A stretch of 64,000 nt of DNA from Pseudomonas sp. BBP2017. Its GTDB lineage: Bacteria; Pseudomonadota; Gammaproteobacteria; Pseudomonadales; Pseudomonadaceae. Of the stretch, positions 25,778-35,871 are shown in pieces. Both the position numbers and the translations under genes were made by a program. A model generated the notes under the pieces. It did no database searches and was not told the origin of the DNA. It saw only the letters and a program-made list of their open reading frames with translations. Location: NCBI RefSeq assembly GCF_003024385.1, contig NZ_PVZN01000002.1:62001-126000 (forward strand), written 5' to 3'. The first letter of the stretch is position 1. Each line of letters begins with the position of its first letter.

Positions 25778-27343
25778 ATGTTGGACGCCACGCTTAAAAC
25801 TCAGTTGAAAGCCTACCTGGAGCGGGTCACTCAGCCGATCGAGATCGTTGCTTCCCTCGATGACGGCGCGAAGTCCCGCGAATTGCGCGACTTGCTGGTG
25901 GAAATTGCCAGCCTGTCCACATTGATTACCCTGCGTGAAGACGGTAGCGACGCGCGTCGCCCATCGTTCTCGCTCAACCGCCCGGGGGCGGACATTGGCT
26001 TGCGTTTTGCCGGCATCCCCATGGGCCACGAATTTACCTCGCTGGTGCTCGCCCTGCTGCAGGTCGGTGGTCATCCGTCCAAGGCCAGCTTGGAAGTGAT
26101 CGAGCAGATCAGCGCACTCAAGGGTGAGTTCAGCTTTGAAACCTACTTCTCGCTGTCGTGCCAGAACTGCCCGGACGTGGTCCAGGCGCTGAACCTGATG
26201 GCGGTGCTCAACCCCAACATTCACCATGTTGCCATCGATGGCGCACTGTTCCAGGCCGAAGTCGAAGCGCGCAAGGTCATGGCCGTGCCGAGCGTCTACC
26301 TCAATGGTGAAGTGTTTGGCCAGGGCCGCATGGGTCTGGAAGAGATTCTCGCCAAACTGGACACCAGTGCCGGTGAGCGCCAGGCCGAGAAAATCAACGC
26401 CAAGGACGCCTTTGATGTACTGGTGGTGGGCGGTGGCCCGGCCGGTGCGGCAGCGGCGATCTACGCTGCGCGTAAAGGCATTCGCACCGGTGTCGCGGCA
26501 GAACGTTTCGGCGGTCAGGTGCTCGATACCATGGCCATCGAGAACTTCATCTCGGTACAGGAAACCGAAGGCCCGAAACTGGCCATGGCCTTGGAAGAGC
26601 ACGTCAAACAGTACGACGTCGACATCATCAACCTGCAGCGTGGCCAAGCGCTGATTCCGGCCAGCGACGGTGGCCTGCACGAAGTACGTCTGGCCAGTGG
26701 CGCTTCGCTCAAGGCCAAGACCGTGATCCTGGCCACCGGTGCCCGCTGGCGCGAAATGAACGTGCCAGGCGAGAAGGAGTACCGCAGCCGTGGCGTGGCC
26801 TACTGCCCGCACTGCGATGGCCCGCTGTTCAAGGGTAAGCGTGTGGCGGTGATCGGTGGCGGCAACTCGGGCGTGGAAGCCGCAATTGACCTGGCGGGTA
26901 TCGTTGCCCAGGTCACGCTGATCGAGTTCGACAGCCAGCTACGTGCCGATGCCGTATTGCAACGCAAACTGCACAGTCTGGCGAACGTGAAAGTGATCAC
27001 CAGTGCACTGACCACCGAAGTGCTGGGTGACGGCGAGAAGGTCAATGGCCTGCGTTACAAGGACCGCAACAGCGACGAGCTGCATGACATCGCGCTGGAA
27101 GGGATCTTCGTGCAGATCGGCCTGCTGCCCAACACCGACTGGCTCAAAGGAACCGTTGAGCTGACTCCGCGTGGCGAGATCATTGTCGATGCCCGTGGTC
27201 AGACCAACCTGCCAGGTGTGTTTGCTGCAGGCGACGTGACCACGGTGCCGTACAAGCAGATCGTGATTGCGCTGGGCGAGGGGGCCAAGGCTTCACTGGC
27301 AGCCTTTGATCACCTGATCCGGACTTCGGCGCCAGCCGGATAA
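25778..27343 (+). CDS. ahpF: Alkyl hydroperoxide reductase subunit F
   Basis: 521 residues. N-terminal tandem thioredoxin-like region with the CQNC redox pair near residues 128-131, then a thioredoxin-reductase-like part: [19 protein letters not shown], the active pair in [10 protein letters not shown] (CPHC near residues 343-346), [17 protein letters not shown], and [21 protein letters not shown]. Transfers electrons from NADH to AhpC. Start ATG at 25778 behind AAAAAGGAA. A REP element follows 5 bases after the stop. Confidence 0.97.
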   Translation: MLDATLKTQLKAYLERVTQPIEIVASLDDGAKSRELRDLLVEIASLSTLITLREDGSDARRPSFSLNRPGADIGLRFAGIPMGHEFTSLVLALLQVGGHPSKASLEVIEQISALKGEFSFETYFSLSCQNCPDVVQALNLMAVLNPNIHHVAIDGALFQAEVEARKVMAVPSVYLNGEVFGQGRMGLEEILAKLDTSAGERQAEKINAKDAFDVLVVGGGPAGAAAAIYAARKGIRTGVAAERFGGQVLDTMAIENFISVQETEGPKLAMALEEHVKQYDVDIINLQRGQALIPASDGGLHEVRLASGASLKAKTVILATGARWREMNVPGEKEYRSRGVAYCPHCDGPLFKGKRVAVIGGGNSGVEAAIDLAGIVAQVTLIEFDSQLRADAVLQRKLHSLANVKVITSALTTEVLGDGEKVNGLRYKDRNSDELHDIALEGIFVQIGLLPNTDWLKGTVELTPRGEIIVDARGQTNLPGVFAAGDVTTVPYKQIVIALGEGAKASLAAFDHLIRTSAPAG

Positions 27344-27347
27344 GCCA

Positions 27348-27402
27348 AATCGCGGGGCAAGCCCGCTTCCACAGCCTGTGGGAGCGGGCTTGCCCCGCGA
27401 TT
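27348..27402. repeat. REP palindrome
   Basis: A 26-base inverted repeat with one mismatch and a 3-base loop (27348-27373 against 27377-27402). Same core CGCGGGGCAAGCCCGCT as the REP at 3824-3874. Lies between the convergent ends of ahpF and the AraC gene and may end both transcripts. Confidence 0.9.
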
Positions 27403-27408
27403 GCATTC

Positions 27409-28260
27409 TCAAGCCGAACGCTCCCCGACACAGGCACGCCGATACTCCCCCGGCGTCACCCCATAAGCCTGCTTGAACTGCCGGTTCAAATGACTCTGAT
27501 CAGAAAACCCCAGAGCAAAGGCCACGTTGAACGGCAGGCAATCATTCTTCAGCAACTCCCGCGCTCGGCTCAGGCGCCGCTGCTTGAGCCAGGCATGCGG
27601 TGGCAGGCCGGTGGCCTGACGGAATACCCGGGCGAAATGAAACGGCGAGAGGTTGACCGATTCGGCCAGCTCATGCAGCGACGGCGGGTAAGCCAGGCGA
27701 CTGTCCATCAATTCTTTGGCCCGGGCCACGGCGCAGGGTTCGTTGCCCGGCTGGCGGACGTTGGCCACGCCGCCCACACGGGCATGACGCTGTACCAGCA
27801 GCAACACCGCCTCGCGCCAGGCAGTCTGTTGCTCAAGGGCACTGGCGCCGTGTTCAGCCGAACAGTGCAGCCAACTGAAGGCCTTGGCCAGTTGCGGGTC
27901 GTGCAGAACGCTGGCGTCGAAGCTGGGCAAACTGTCGCGTTTGAGTTCTAGTTCGTCCAGTACCCCGGTGATGCGTTCGCTGTCCGGGTAGAAGCCGCGG
28001 TAGCGCCAGCCTTGCTCGTGAGCCTTGGCACCGGTGTGCAGTTCATCGGGGTTGATCAGCACCATGCTGCCCACCGGCGCCAGATGTTCACTGCCGCGGT
28101 GCCAGAAACGCTGGGCACCGGACTCGATAATGGTGATCGCATAGCCTTCATGCACATGAGGGGCAAAACGCTGCTGGAAATACCTGGCATGCAGCAACTC
28201 GATATCGCCGAGGGCTGGCGCTTGCCAGAAGCGGGTCTGTTCCTGCGGTGCAAGGTTCAT
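27409..28260 (-). CDS. AraC family transcriptional regulator
   Basis: 283 residues from the ATG at 28260. N-terminal cupin-like ligand domain (FAPHVHEGYAITIIESGAQ, MVLINPDELHTG, WRYRGFYPD) and a C-terminal double helix-turn-helix (LHELAESVNLSPFHFARVF, FNVAFALGFSDQSHLNRQFK). Its start overlaps the azlD stop in a 4-base ATGA junction, so it is the last gene of the azlC-azlD-araC transcript. AraC regulators of this N-terminal type often control amino-acid exporters. Confidence 0.9.
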   Translation of the reverse strand: MNLAPQEQTRFWQAPALGDIELLHARYFQQRFAPHVHEGYAITIIESGAQRFWHRGSEHLAPVGSMVLINPDELHTGAKAHEQGWRYRGFYPDSERITGVLDELELKRDSLPSFDASVLHDPQLAKAFSWLHCSAEHGASALEQQTAWREAVLLLVQRHARVGGVANVRQPGNEPCAVARAKELMDSRLAYPPSLHELAESVNLSPFHFARVFRQATGLPPHAWLKQRRLSRARELLKNDCLPFNVAFALGFSDQSHLNRQFKQAYGVTPGEYRRACVGERSA

Positions 28261-28580
28261 GGGCTGCCGCTCAACCACCAGCGAAAGACGAAGAAGCAAG
28301 CCATGCTCACCAGCATGCTGATCAGGGTGCTGCGGGTCAACAGTACCAACACCACCGCCACCACCGAGCCCAGCAGGTAGGGGTTGGCCAGGCTCAGGTC
28401 GAGTTGATGGCCGGGCAGGAAAATGATCGGTCCGCAAATCGCCGTGAGCATGCCGGGTACGGCAAAACCCAGAAATTGCCGCGCATTGGAGCTCAAACGT
28501 AGCGGCAGGCGCGGTTCGAGAAAGGCGTAACGGTTGAGGAACACCAGCAAACCCATACCGATGATCAAGGCAAAGATCAT
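28257..28580 (-). CDS. azlD: AzlD-family membrane protein (branched-chain amino acid export subunit)
   Basis: 107 residues, almost entirely hydrophobic with four likely membrane spans. AzlD proteins form an inner-membrane exporter with AzlC for branched-chain amino acids and toxic analogues (as in Bacillus azaleucine resistance). ATGA overlap with both neighbours supports one operon and coupled translation. Recognised from size, topology and position next to AzlC. Confidence 0.85.
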   Translation of the reverse strand: MIFALIIGMGLLVFLNRYAFLEPRLPLRLSSNARQFLGFAVPGMLTAICGPIIFLPGHQLDLSLANPYLLGSVVAVVLVLLTRSTLISMLVSMACFFVFRWWLSGSP

Positions 28581-29275
28581 GAGCGTGCTCCGCTGAACTT
28601 CTGAGAGATGAAGCCGGCGCTCATACCCAGCAGACCGGCCGCTACCAGACCGGTTTCCCAGTGCCAGAAGCTGAACAGCACCGAACTGAACAACGACACC
28701 GCGACGCAGACCACGGTGGGCAGGTTGCGCACCAGTGGCGCGATCAGTGCGACGAAGGTGGCGACGATGGAAAAATCCAGGCCCAGTTGATCCAGGTGCG
28801 GGATGTTCTGGCCGAGGATAATGCCAGCCAGGGTGAACAGGTTCCAGGCAATATAGAACGTCAGGCCCACCCCAAGGGCGTACCAGCGATTGAACTGCTG
28901 TTGGTCATACTGGCTGGTGAGGGCGAAAAACTCGTCGGTCAGCAGAAAACCCAGGCCCAGCCGCCAGCGCGTTGGCAGCCCCGAGAGTACCGGGCGCATC
29001 GACAGGCCGTAGAGCAAATGCTGCGAGGTCAGCAGCAGGGTAGTCAAGAGGATCGAGAACAGGTTGGCCCCACCCTTGATCATGCCGATCGCCACCAACT
29101 GGGCGGCACCGGCAAAAACAATGGCTGACAGACCCTGGCCTTCCCAGGGCGTGAGGTCGGCTTCGATGGCCATGGAACCGGCCAGCAGCCCCCAGGGAGC
29201 AACGGCCAGGGACAATGGCAGGATGGCAATGGCGCCCTGGATAAAGGCTTGCCGGGCGAACGGTGGGCTGGACAT
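28577..29275 (-). CDS. azlC: AzlC-family branched-chain amino acid exporter subunit
   Basis: 232 residues. The N-terminal segment ILPLSLAVAPWGLLAGSMAI and the block LLLTSQHLLYGLSMRP with TDEFFALT are the AzlC pattern. Several membrane spans. Exports branched-chain amino acids with the AzlD subunit encoded next. First gene of the operon that ends with the AraC regulator. Start ATG at 29275. Confidence 0.9.
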   Translation of the reverse strand: MSSPPFARQAFIQGAIAILPLSLAVAPWGLLAGSMAIEADLTPWEGQGLSAIVFAGAAQLVAIGMIKGGANLFSILLTTLLLTSQHLLYGLSMRPVLSGLPTRWRLGLGFLLTDEFFALTSQYDQQQFNRWYALGVGLTFYIAWNLFTLAGIILGQNIPHLDQLGLDFSIVATFVALIAPLVRNLPTVVCVAVSLFSSVLFSFWHWETGLVAAGLLGMSAGFISQKFSGARS

Positions 29276-29379
29276 GGAAATAGACGGTTATTGAACAAGG
29301 TTGCACAGCATGCCAGAGCTGCGCGCAGGTGACTTGAACGATCTTGCTGTCCAGGCCCGGTGCGGGTGCTACGCAAGAT

Positions 29380-30111
29380 TCAATACTGGCTGCTGAGCAA
29401 GCGTTGGCGGACCGAGAAGCAACCGTTGAGGTCAACGGCCTTCTGCCAGTAGTGCTGACGTTGATCCGGGTTGCTGTTGCCCTGCAGCCGGTACACTTCG
29501 GCCTGGTAGTCACGCTGGCGCCCCCACTGCATGGCCAGGCCCTGGGGCTGCTCACGGTTGCACAGCAAGCGCTCGGCAGGTTGGGGATAGTAGGCGGCGA
29601 AGCGGCTGGCCACGCTCGGGACGTTTTCGAGGTCCCTGGCAAACGCGGCGCTCTGGCGGTAGTCCGTGCACCAGGCCTCGATCCCCAGGGCGGCGGGTGC
29701 AAAGCCTTGGGCCAGGCTGGCCTGCAGCAGCGGACAGGCAACTGGCGGAACCTGTTCAGCGGGCAGGTAGGTCATGTAGTAGAGCGCCAAGCGGTAGCGG
29801 GCCACCGGATGCTCCAGTTCCACGGCTTTGTTCAACAGGCTCACTGCCGGTGCCAGGCTACGACCCATGGCCTGGCCCTGTTGTGCAAGGTCCTGGTCGG
29901 CGGTGCTGGTCTTGAGGCTGACGCCGCTGATCTGGTTGTCGGCTTTCTCCAGGAGGGTCAGCGCCTGGCGGTACAGCAGGTCGGCGTGGGGATCGATTGG
30001 CGGGCTGTCAGCCAAGGCGCAGGCGGGAGCAAGTGCCACCAGCAGTACACCCAGAAAGCGCGCACGCAGCAGGGGGATAACGCTGGAGAGTGGTATCTGA
30101 AGGTTGCGCAT
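29380..30111 (-). CDS. Secreted Sel1/TPR-like repeat protein of unknown function
   Basis: About 243 residues from the ATG at 30111. A signal peptide (to about CALADSPP) is followed by helical repeats: YRQALTLLEKADNQIS, LLNKAVELEHPVARYRLALY, LLQASLAQGFAPAALGIEAW. Spacing of the A-x-x-x-Y/L helices resembles Sel1-like repeats. Four cysteines in the mature part suggest disulfides. Function unknown. Single gene between azlC and the lysE exporter. Confidence 0.7.
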   Translation of the reverse strand: MRNLQIPLSSVIPLLRARFLGVLLVALAPACALADSPPIDPHADLLYRQALTLLEKADNQISGVSLKTSTADQDLAQQGQAMGRSLAPAVSLLNKAVELEHPVARYRLALYYMTYLPAEQVPPVACPLLQASLAQGFAPAALGIEAWCTDYRQSAAFARDLENVPSVASRFAAYYPQPAERLLCNREQPQGLAMQWGRQRDYQAEVYRLQGNSNPDQRQHYWQKAVDLNGCFSVRQRLLSSQY

Positions 30112-30236
30112 CAAGTAAATAGCAGGCTGGTGATTTTCAGGGTTCAATCCGACTGTCCATAGTGGGGCTCGAAGGGGCCTGGGAGAAAGACGGATATTCT
30201 AACCGTTGTAGGAGCGGTCTCGAAAGCCACGAAGCC

Positions 30237-30857
30237 TCAGGGCCAGAGCGCTTTGAGATTGTAAAGCAGCCCCACTGTGGCGATCACTAGTAGCACAGCA
30301 CCGCTGGTCAGGCTGATCAGCCGCTGTCGTTGCGGGGTTGCCAGGGAGGTCGTCAGCAGGATGTACAGGCCCAGTATGGCCAAATCGATAACCACCCAGA
30401 CCAGGGAAAGTAGTAACAGACTGTGACTTGTGTGAGTAGTGATCTGGATGAACTGTGGGAAAAAGGCCACAAAGAACAGAATGTCTTTAGGATTCGACAG
30501 GCCGATGGCGAAGCCTTTCCATAGACTGCCCCGCGTGCTGGATGTCACGGTGGCATCGGCCTTTTGCGCCCGTGTCTGGCGCAGGCTGGCAATGGCCAGG
30601 TAGCCGATGAACAGGCAGCCCACCAGGCTTAGTGCGGTCAGCAAGTGCGGGGCGATGGCCGCACTGGTGAGAATCAGGCCAGTAGCCAGGGCAATCAGCA
30701 CCAGCGAGGCGCCGTTGGTGCCGACCGCGGTCATCAGCGCCTGGCGGCGACCGGCGCTGGCTGCGGTGTTGACGACCAGGGCGACGACCGGCCCTGGCGT
30801 GGCGATCAACAGCGTGACGGTCAATGCATAGGTCAAAAGCAGGGCGGTGTTCATCAA
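30237..30857 (-). CDS. LysE/RhtB family amino acid exporter
   Basis: 206 residues with six likely membrane spans. LysE family signature: N-terminal ATPGPVVALVVNTAASAGRRQ (the conserved GP-x-x-A loop) and IGLSNPKDILFFVAFFPQF in the middle. Exports an amino acid or analogue across the inner membrane. The divergent LysR gene 110 bases away is the likely regulator, as in lysE/lysG and argO/argP pairs. Substrate not predictable. Confidence 0.9.
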   Translation of the reverse strand: MMNTALLLTYALTVTLLIATPGPVVALVVNTAASAGRRQALMTAVGTNGASLVLIALATGLILTSAAIAPHLLTALSLVGCLFIGYLAIASLRQTRAQKADATVTSSTRGSLWKGFAIGLSNPKDILFFVAFFPQFIQITTHTSHSLLLLSLVWVVIDLAILGLYILLTTSLATPQRQRLISLTSGAVLLVIATVGLLYNLKALWP

Positions 30858-30967
30858 TAGCGCTCAGCAACAGGGAGGTGGCCGGGCATTCTCGACAGCC
30901 CCTACAGCCTTGTAAAACGCCTGTTGCTATGGCTCTCTATTAGTTTGACTCATGCTTGAGAACAGCC

Positions 30968-31888
30968 ATGTCCGAACGAATTCCAGCGCTGCAGGCCCTG
31001 CGGGCTTTCGAAGTGGCGGCGCGCTATGGCTCCTTTACCCGGGCGGCCCGGGAGCTGGCGCTGACTCAAGGGGCTATCAGCCATCACATCAAGACCCTTG
31101 AAGGCCTGTTCGACTGCGCGTTGTTCGAGCGTCGCGGCCCGAAGCTGTCGCTTACCGAACCCGGTCGGGTGTTGGCCCAGGAGCTGAAAGTCGGCTTCAA
31201 GATCATCGACAATGCCTGCGCGCTGCTGAAAAAGGAGCGCAATAGCATCCGCCTCAAAGCGCCCTCGACCCTGACCACGCGCTGGTTGCTTGGGGTACTT
31301 GAGTCCTGCCGTCAGTTGGCGTCGTACAGTCGAGTGCAGCTTTCCAGTGTGTGGATGGACATCGATCACATCGATTTCTACAGCGAACCCTATGACGCGG
31401 CGATCCTGTTGGCTGATGGACGTTTTGCCGCCGATGTGCAGAGCCTCAAGCTGTTCGATGAGTGGTTGCTGCCGGTGTGCAGCCCAGCCTGCCGCGCGAC
31501 ACTCGAACCGGCATTTGCAGGCTTGCAGGATGCGCAGTACCTGCACTGCTCGGCGGACCGCCGCGACTGGCGGCGCTGGCTGGCCCGCTTGGGCGCATCG
31601 GCGGTCGGGCTTGAACGGGGTCAAGTCTTCGATACCCTTGACCAGGGCATGTCCGCCGCTCAGCAAGGGGCAGGCATTGCCGTGGTCGACTTGTTGCTGG
31701 CCCGTGGCGAGCTCGATGCGGGTCGGCTGGTTACGCCGTTTCCCCAGGCCGTGTCGACTGGTGAGGGTTATTACCTGACCTGGCTCAAGTCCAGCCCCCA
31801 GGCCCGGCACATACAGAAACTGGGCGAATACCTGTGTGCACGGGTGCCTAAGCTGCCCACGCAAGGGATCGACTATTTGTATGAGTAA
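30968..31888 (+). CDS. LysR family regulator, GcvA-like
   Basis: 306 residues from the ATG at 30968. N-terminal helix-turn-helix LQALRAFEVAARYGSFTRAA and LTQGAISHHIKTLEGLFDCA with the LFERRGPKLSLTEPGR wing are the GcvA/AmpR subgroup pattern. Effector domain follows. Divergently placed next to a LysE exporter, which it probably controls. The 110-base gap would hold both promoters. Confidence 0.85.
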   Translation: MSERIPALQALRAFEVAARYGSFTRAARELALTQGAISHHIKTLEGLFDCALFERRGPKLSLTEPGRVLAQELKVGFKIIDNACALLKKERNSIRLKAPSTLTTRWLLGVLESCRQLASYSRVQLSSVWMDIDHIDFYSEPYDAAILLADGRFAADVQSLKLFDEWLLPVCSPACRATLEPAFAGLQDAQYLHCSADRRDWRRWLARLGASAVGLERGQVFDTLDQGMSAAQQGAGIAVVDLLLARGELDAGRLVTPFPQAVSTGEGYYLTWLKSSPQARHIQKLGEYLCARVPKLPTQGIDYLYE

Positions 31889-31989
31889 TAGTCTGCCCGG
31901 GTTGTTCGTCGTCATGGCGTTGTGCCGGGCACGAGGGCGACCGCTAGGGTAGAATCGCGGCATAGACAGCTTGTTCAGAGGTTGCAGCG

Positions 31990-34356
31990 GTGGAGTTACA
32001 GCAGGGCTTTGTCCTGACCCGGCATTGGCGTGACACCCCGGCAGGCACCTGCGTCGAGTTCTGGCTGGCCACCGATCAAGGCCCGCGTCGTCTGCGCTTG
32101 CCACTGCAGACCTCAGTAGCCTTTATTCCCGCAGCCTATCGCCAGCAGGCCCAGACCGTGCTGCGTGGTGAGCGCGGGGTCGAGCTGCGGCCACTGGAGC
32201 TGCGTGACTTCGAGCACCGGTCAGTGCTGGGCCTGTACTGCCGTCAACATCGCCAGTTGATACAGCTGGAGAAGCGCCTGCGCGCTGCCGGAGTGCAGGT
32301 TTACGAAGCCGACATTCGCCCGCCCGAGCGCTACCTGATGGAGCGTTTCATCACCGCCCCGGTCAGCTTCAGCGGCACACCGGACGAACACGGTGTTGTG
32401 CAGGATGCTCAGCTCAAACCGGCGCCCGACTATCGGCCGACGCTGAAGCTGGTGTCGCTGGATATTGAAACCACCGAGCGCGGCGAGCTGTATTCGATTG
32501 CCCTGGAGGGCTGCGGTCAGCGTCAGGTGTACATGCTCGGGCCGGCCAATGGCGATGCCGCAGGCGTCGACTTCGAACTTGAGTATTGCGAAAGCCGTGC
32601 GCAGTTGCTTGAACGCTTGAACCGCTGGCTGGCCCTGCATGATCCCGATGCGATCATCGGCTGGAACCTGGTGCAGTTTGACCTGCGCGTGTTGCATGCC
32701 CACGCCCAGCAGTTGCAAGTGCCCCTGTGCCTGGGACGCGAGGGCGAGCCAATGGAGTGGCGTGAACATGGCAGCCGTGCGCACTTTTTTGCCGCTGCCA
32801 GTGGGCGTTTGATCATTGACGGTATCGAGGCGCTACGCTCGGCGACCTGGAACTTCCCTTCGTTCAGCCTGGAGAGTGTGGCCCAGACCCTGCTCGGTGA
32901 GGGCAAGTCCATCGATACGCCGTACCAGCGAATGGATGAAATCAACCGCATGTTCGCCGAGGACAAGCCCGCCCTGGCCCGTTACAACCTCAAGGACTGC
33001 GAACTGGTCACGCGCATCTTCGCCAAAACCGAACTGCTTACCTTTTTGCTGGAACGGGCCACGGTTACCGGCTTGCCGGCCGACCGCAGCGGTGGTTCGG
33101 TCGCCGCATTCGGCCATTTGTACATTCCGCTGATGCACCGTCAGGGCTTTGTTGCGCCCAACCAGGGCGAGCGTCCGGAAGAAGCCAGCCCCGGTGGGTT
33201 TGTCATGGACTCACGGCCCGGCTTGTACGAGTCGGTCTTGGTGCTGGATTACAAGAGCCTGTACCCCTCGATCATCCGCACCTTTCTCATCGACCCGCTG
33301 GGCTTGGTCGAGGGCCTGCGTGAACCGGGTGACGACACCTCGGTACCGGGCTTTCGTGGGGCAAGGTTTTCTCGCACGCATCACTGTTTGCCAGCGATTG
33401 TCGAGCGAGTCTGGCAAGGACGCGAGACCGCCAAACGCGAACATAACGCGCCGTTGTCGCAGGCGTTGAAGATCATCATGAATGCGTTCTACGGCGTGCT
33501 GGGCTCCAGTGGTTGCCGCTTCTTTGATCCACGCCTGGCTTCATCGATCACCCTGCGCGGCCACGAGATCATGCGTCGTACCCGTGAGCTGATCGAGACC
33601 CAGGGCTATACGGTGATCTATGGCGATACCGATTCCACCTTCGTCTGGCTCAAGAGCGCCCACAGCGAAGCGGACGCCGAGGTGATCGGGCGGCGCCTGG
33701 TGCAGCAGGTCAACCACTGGTGGCGCGAGCATTTACGCGACAGCTATGACCTGGACAGCGCTCTGGAGCTGCAATACGAGACCCACTACAAACGTTTCCT
33801 GATGCCGACCATCCGCGGTGCCGAGGAGGGCAGCAAGAAGCGCTATGCCGGCCTGGTCCAGCGCGCTGACGGGCACGAAGAGATGGTCTACAAGGGACTT
33901 GAAAGTGTGCGTACCGACTGGTCGCCGCTGGCCCGGCAGTTCCAGCAGGAGCTTTACGAACGGATCTTTCGGCGCCAGCCCTACCAGGCCTATGTGCGCG
34001 AATATGTGCGCCGGACCCTGGCCGGGGAGCTGGATGAGTTGCTGATCTACCGCAAGCGTCTGCGCCGGCCACTGGTTGACTACCAGCGCAACGTGCCGCC
34101 GCATGTGCGTGCTGCGCGGATGGCTGACGACTTCAACCAGCGTCAGGGACGGCCCCGGCAGTACCAGAACGGAGGCTGGATCAGTTATGTGATTACCGTG
34201 GCTGGCCCCGAGCCGCTGGAGACCCGGCATTCGGCCATCGACTACGACCACTACCTGACCCGGCAATTGCAGCCGGTGGCCGATGCGATCCTGCCGTTTG
34301 TGCTTTTGCGGACAATCAATCTCCAGCGCCTGGACCAACTCAGTTTTGACTTCTGA
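31990..34356 (+). CDS. polB: DNA polymerase II (family B)
   Basis: 788 residues, the length of E. coli Pol II. Exonuclease motif [10 protein letters not shown] near residue 158, WNLVQFDLR and YNLKDCEL for Exo II/III; polymerase motif [13 protein letters not shown] near 420, motif [14 protein letters not shown] near 494, motif C YGDTDS near 544. All catalytic aspartates are present. A translesion/restart polymerase induced by SOS in E. coli. I see no LexA-type box (CTGT-N8-ACAG) in the 100 bases upstream. Start is a GTG at 31990. Confidence 0.95.
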   Translation: MELQQGFVLTRHWRDTPAGTCVEFWLATDQGPRRLRLPLQTSVAFIPAAYRQQAQTVLRGERGVELRPLELRDFEHRSVLGLYCRQHRQLIQLEKRLRAAGVQVYEADIRPPERYLMERFITAPVSFSGTPDEHGVVQDAQLKPAPDYRPTLKLVSLDIETTERGELYSIALEGCGQRQVYMLGPANGDAAGVDFELEYCESRAQLLERLNRWLALHDPDAIIGWNLVQFDLRVLHAHAQQLQVPLCLGREGEPMEWREHGSRAHFFAAASGRLIIDGIEALRSATWNFPSFSLESVAQTLLGEGKSIDTPYQRMDEINRMFAEDKPALARYNLKDCELVTRIFAKTELLTFLLERATVTGLPADRSGGSVAAFGHLYIPLMHRQGFVAPNQGERPEEASPGGFVMDSRPGLYESVLVLDYKSLYPSIIRTFLIDPLGLVEGLREPGDDTSVPGFRGARFSRTHHCLPAIVERVWQGRETAKREHNAPLSQALKIIMNAFYGVLGSSGCRFFDPRLASSITLRGHEIMRRTRELIETQGYTVIYGDTDSTFVWLKSAHSEADAEVIGRRLVQQVNHWWREHLRDSYDLDSALELQYETHYKRFLMPTIRGAEEGSKKRYAGLVQRADGHEEMVYKGLESVRTDWSPLARQFQQELYERIFRRQPYQAYVREYVRRTLAGELDELLIYRKRLRRPLVDYQRNVPPHVRAARMADDFNQRQGRPRQYQNGGWISYVITVAGPEPLETRHSAIDYDHYLTRQLQPVADAILPFVLLRTINLQRLDQLSFDF

Positions 34357-34368
34357 CCTTGCTCTTGT

Positions 34369-34432
34369 GTCAGAAGATCCTTTGCACGTCTTCTGACGGG
34401 GCACCCACGGCTTGGGTCGAGCCCAAGCCGTG
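34369..34432. terminator. Two hairpins between polB and the oprD gene
   Basis: GTCAGAAGA (34369-34377) pairs with TCTTCTGAC (34389-34397), and CACGGCTTGGG (34406-34416) pairs perfectly with CCCAAGCCGTG (34422-34432). The genes converge here. Neither has a long T run, so strong factor-independent termination is not certain. Confidence 0.6.
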
Positions 34433-34479
34433 AGCGTAGCCTCCCAAAAACGGCGGGATCACGCTTGTCAAACAGCCTG

Positions 34480-35733
34480 TTAGAGCAGGTTCCAGGTGTA
34501 GGTGAAGATCAGGCGGTTTTCGTCGATGTCGGAACGGTAGTTGGAGCGTGCGGTGACATTGCGGATACGCACGCCAACGTTCTTGAGCAAGCCGCTTTGG
34601 AACGCGTAGCCGATGTCCAGATCACGCTCCCAGTCTTCGCCTTCGAAGCCGCGTCCGGTATCGACGTTGTTACCCCGGATATAGCGCACTGTGGTGGTAA
34701 GGCCGGGAATCCCCAGGGCGGCGAAATTGTAGTCGTGCCGTACCTGCCAGGAGCGTTCGTCGGCAGAGGCAAACTCATAGGTTGGTACCTCATTGCCTAG
34801 CGTCGTGACGTTGGCAAATACCTTGGGGAAGCCCTGGTCGCCGAACATACCCTGGTAGCCGACGTAGAAGGTATGACCGCCTCGATTGGCTGAGAGCAAC
34901 GAGTAGAAGGCGCGGTTGTCCACCTCACCGATCAGCTTGCGGCCGTCTTCGGCGGTATCGTAGAAGCCAAGGTTGGCGCCGAAAACCCAGCTGCCTACCG
35001 GCTGGGAGTGCTTGAGGCCCAGATAACGCTGGTCGTAGATGTCCTCTAACTGCGCGTACCACGTGCTGAGCGTGGTGCGGTTTGCGTTGAAGGCGTAGTC
35101 GGCGCCCGCATAGTTGAAGGCGTCACTTGAGGCCTGGCGCTGCGGCTGGTAGCCGATCATCGCCTGCATCTTGTCGTCACCGGCCTCGTTGCGAAGGCTG
35201 GTGGAGACCAGGTGGCCACCCTGCAGGGTCAGCCCCGCAATTTCATTTGAGCTGACGCTTGCGCCCTGATAGGTCGGTGGCAACAGGCGGTTGTCGCTGA
35301 ACACCAGCACCGGCAGGTTGGGCTGTAGCTCACCCACCTTCAGTTCAGTTTTCGACACGCGCATCTTTGCCGCCACGCCCAAGCGACTGTAGTCGTCTGC
35401 GCCGCGGCCATCTTCCTGAACGGGTAAGAGGCCTGTATTGGTGCGGTCCGGGCTGCTGTCGAGCTTGATCCCCAGCATGCCGACGGCATCCACACCGAAA
35501 CCTAGCGGACCCTGGGTGTAGCCGGACTTGAAGTTCAGGATGAAGCCCTGAGCCCATTCCTCAGCCTTGGATTGCCTGTTCGGCCCGACGATGTCAGAGA
35601 AGTCGCGACTGAAGTAGTAGTTACGCATTTGCAGTGTGGCGGTGGAATCCTCGATGAAGCCGGACTCGGCTGCCAGCACGCTGAGGGGGAGGGCGCTAAA
35701 CAGGAGTGGGATCGCTCGGGTCTGTTGATTCAT
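34480..35733 (-). CDS. OprD-family substrate-specific porin
   Basis: 417 residues with a signal peptide ending near LSVLAAES. Family blocks: [74 protein letters not shown] and the terminal strand [10 protein letters not shown]. It is an 18-strand outer-membrane porin for small carboxylates or amino acids. It is downstream of livM-livG-livF on the same strand, 138 bases away, so it may supply the outer-membrane step for that transporter. Substrate not predictable. Confidence 0.92.
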   Translation of the reverse strand: MNQQTRAIPLLFSALPLSVLAAESGFIEDSTATLQMRNYYFSRDFSDIVGPNRQSKAEEWAQGFILNFKSGYTQGPLGFGVDAVGMLGIKLDSSPDRTNTGLLPVQEDGRGADDYSRLGVAAKMRVSKTELKVGELQPNLPVLVFSDNRLLPPTYQGASVSSNEIAGLTLQGGHLVSTSLRNEAGDDKMQAMIGYQPQRQASSDAFNYAGADYAFNANRTTLSTWYAQLEDIYDQRYLGLKHSQPVGSWVFGANLGFYDTAEDGRKLIGEVDNRAFYSLLSANRGGHTFYVGYQGMFGDQGFPKVFANVTTLGNEVPTYEFASADERSWQVRHDYNFAALGIPGLTTTVRYIRGNNVDTGRGFEGEDWERDLDIGYAFQSGLLKNVGVRIRNVTARSNYRSDIDENRLIFTYTWNLL

Positions 35734-35871
35734 TGCAAGGCTCTTGTTCTTATTATTTCAGGGTGCAGCCGTCCCCATCGACCGTGCAGCGGGCCGAGCA
35801 GAAAGGTTGCTGTGGAGTGAGCGGCCTGCCTGGCGGCAGGGCGCTGGCTCAGGCGTCCGGGCAGGGTTGCC

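Noticed and set aside
31890-31990. LexA box before polB
   Set aside because: No CTGT-N8-ACAG-like sequence found in the region upstream of the GTG start.
30950-32104. 384-codon minus-strand frame opposite the LysR and polB genes
   Set aside because: It is fully antisense to two clear genes, has no domain, and GC-rich DNA produces such frames often.
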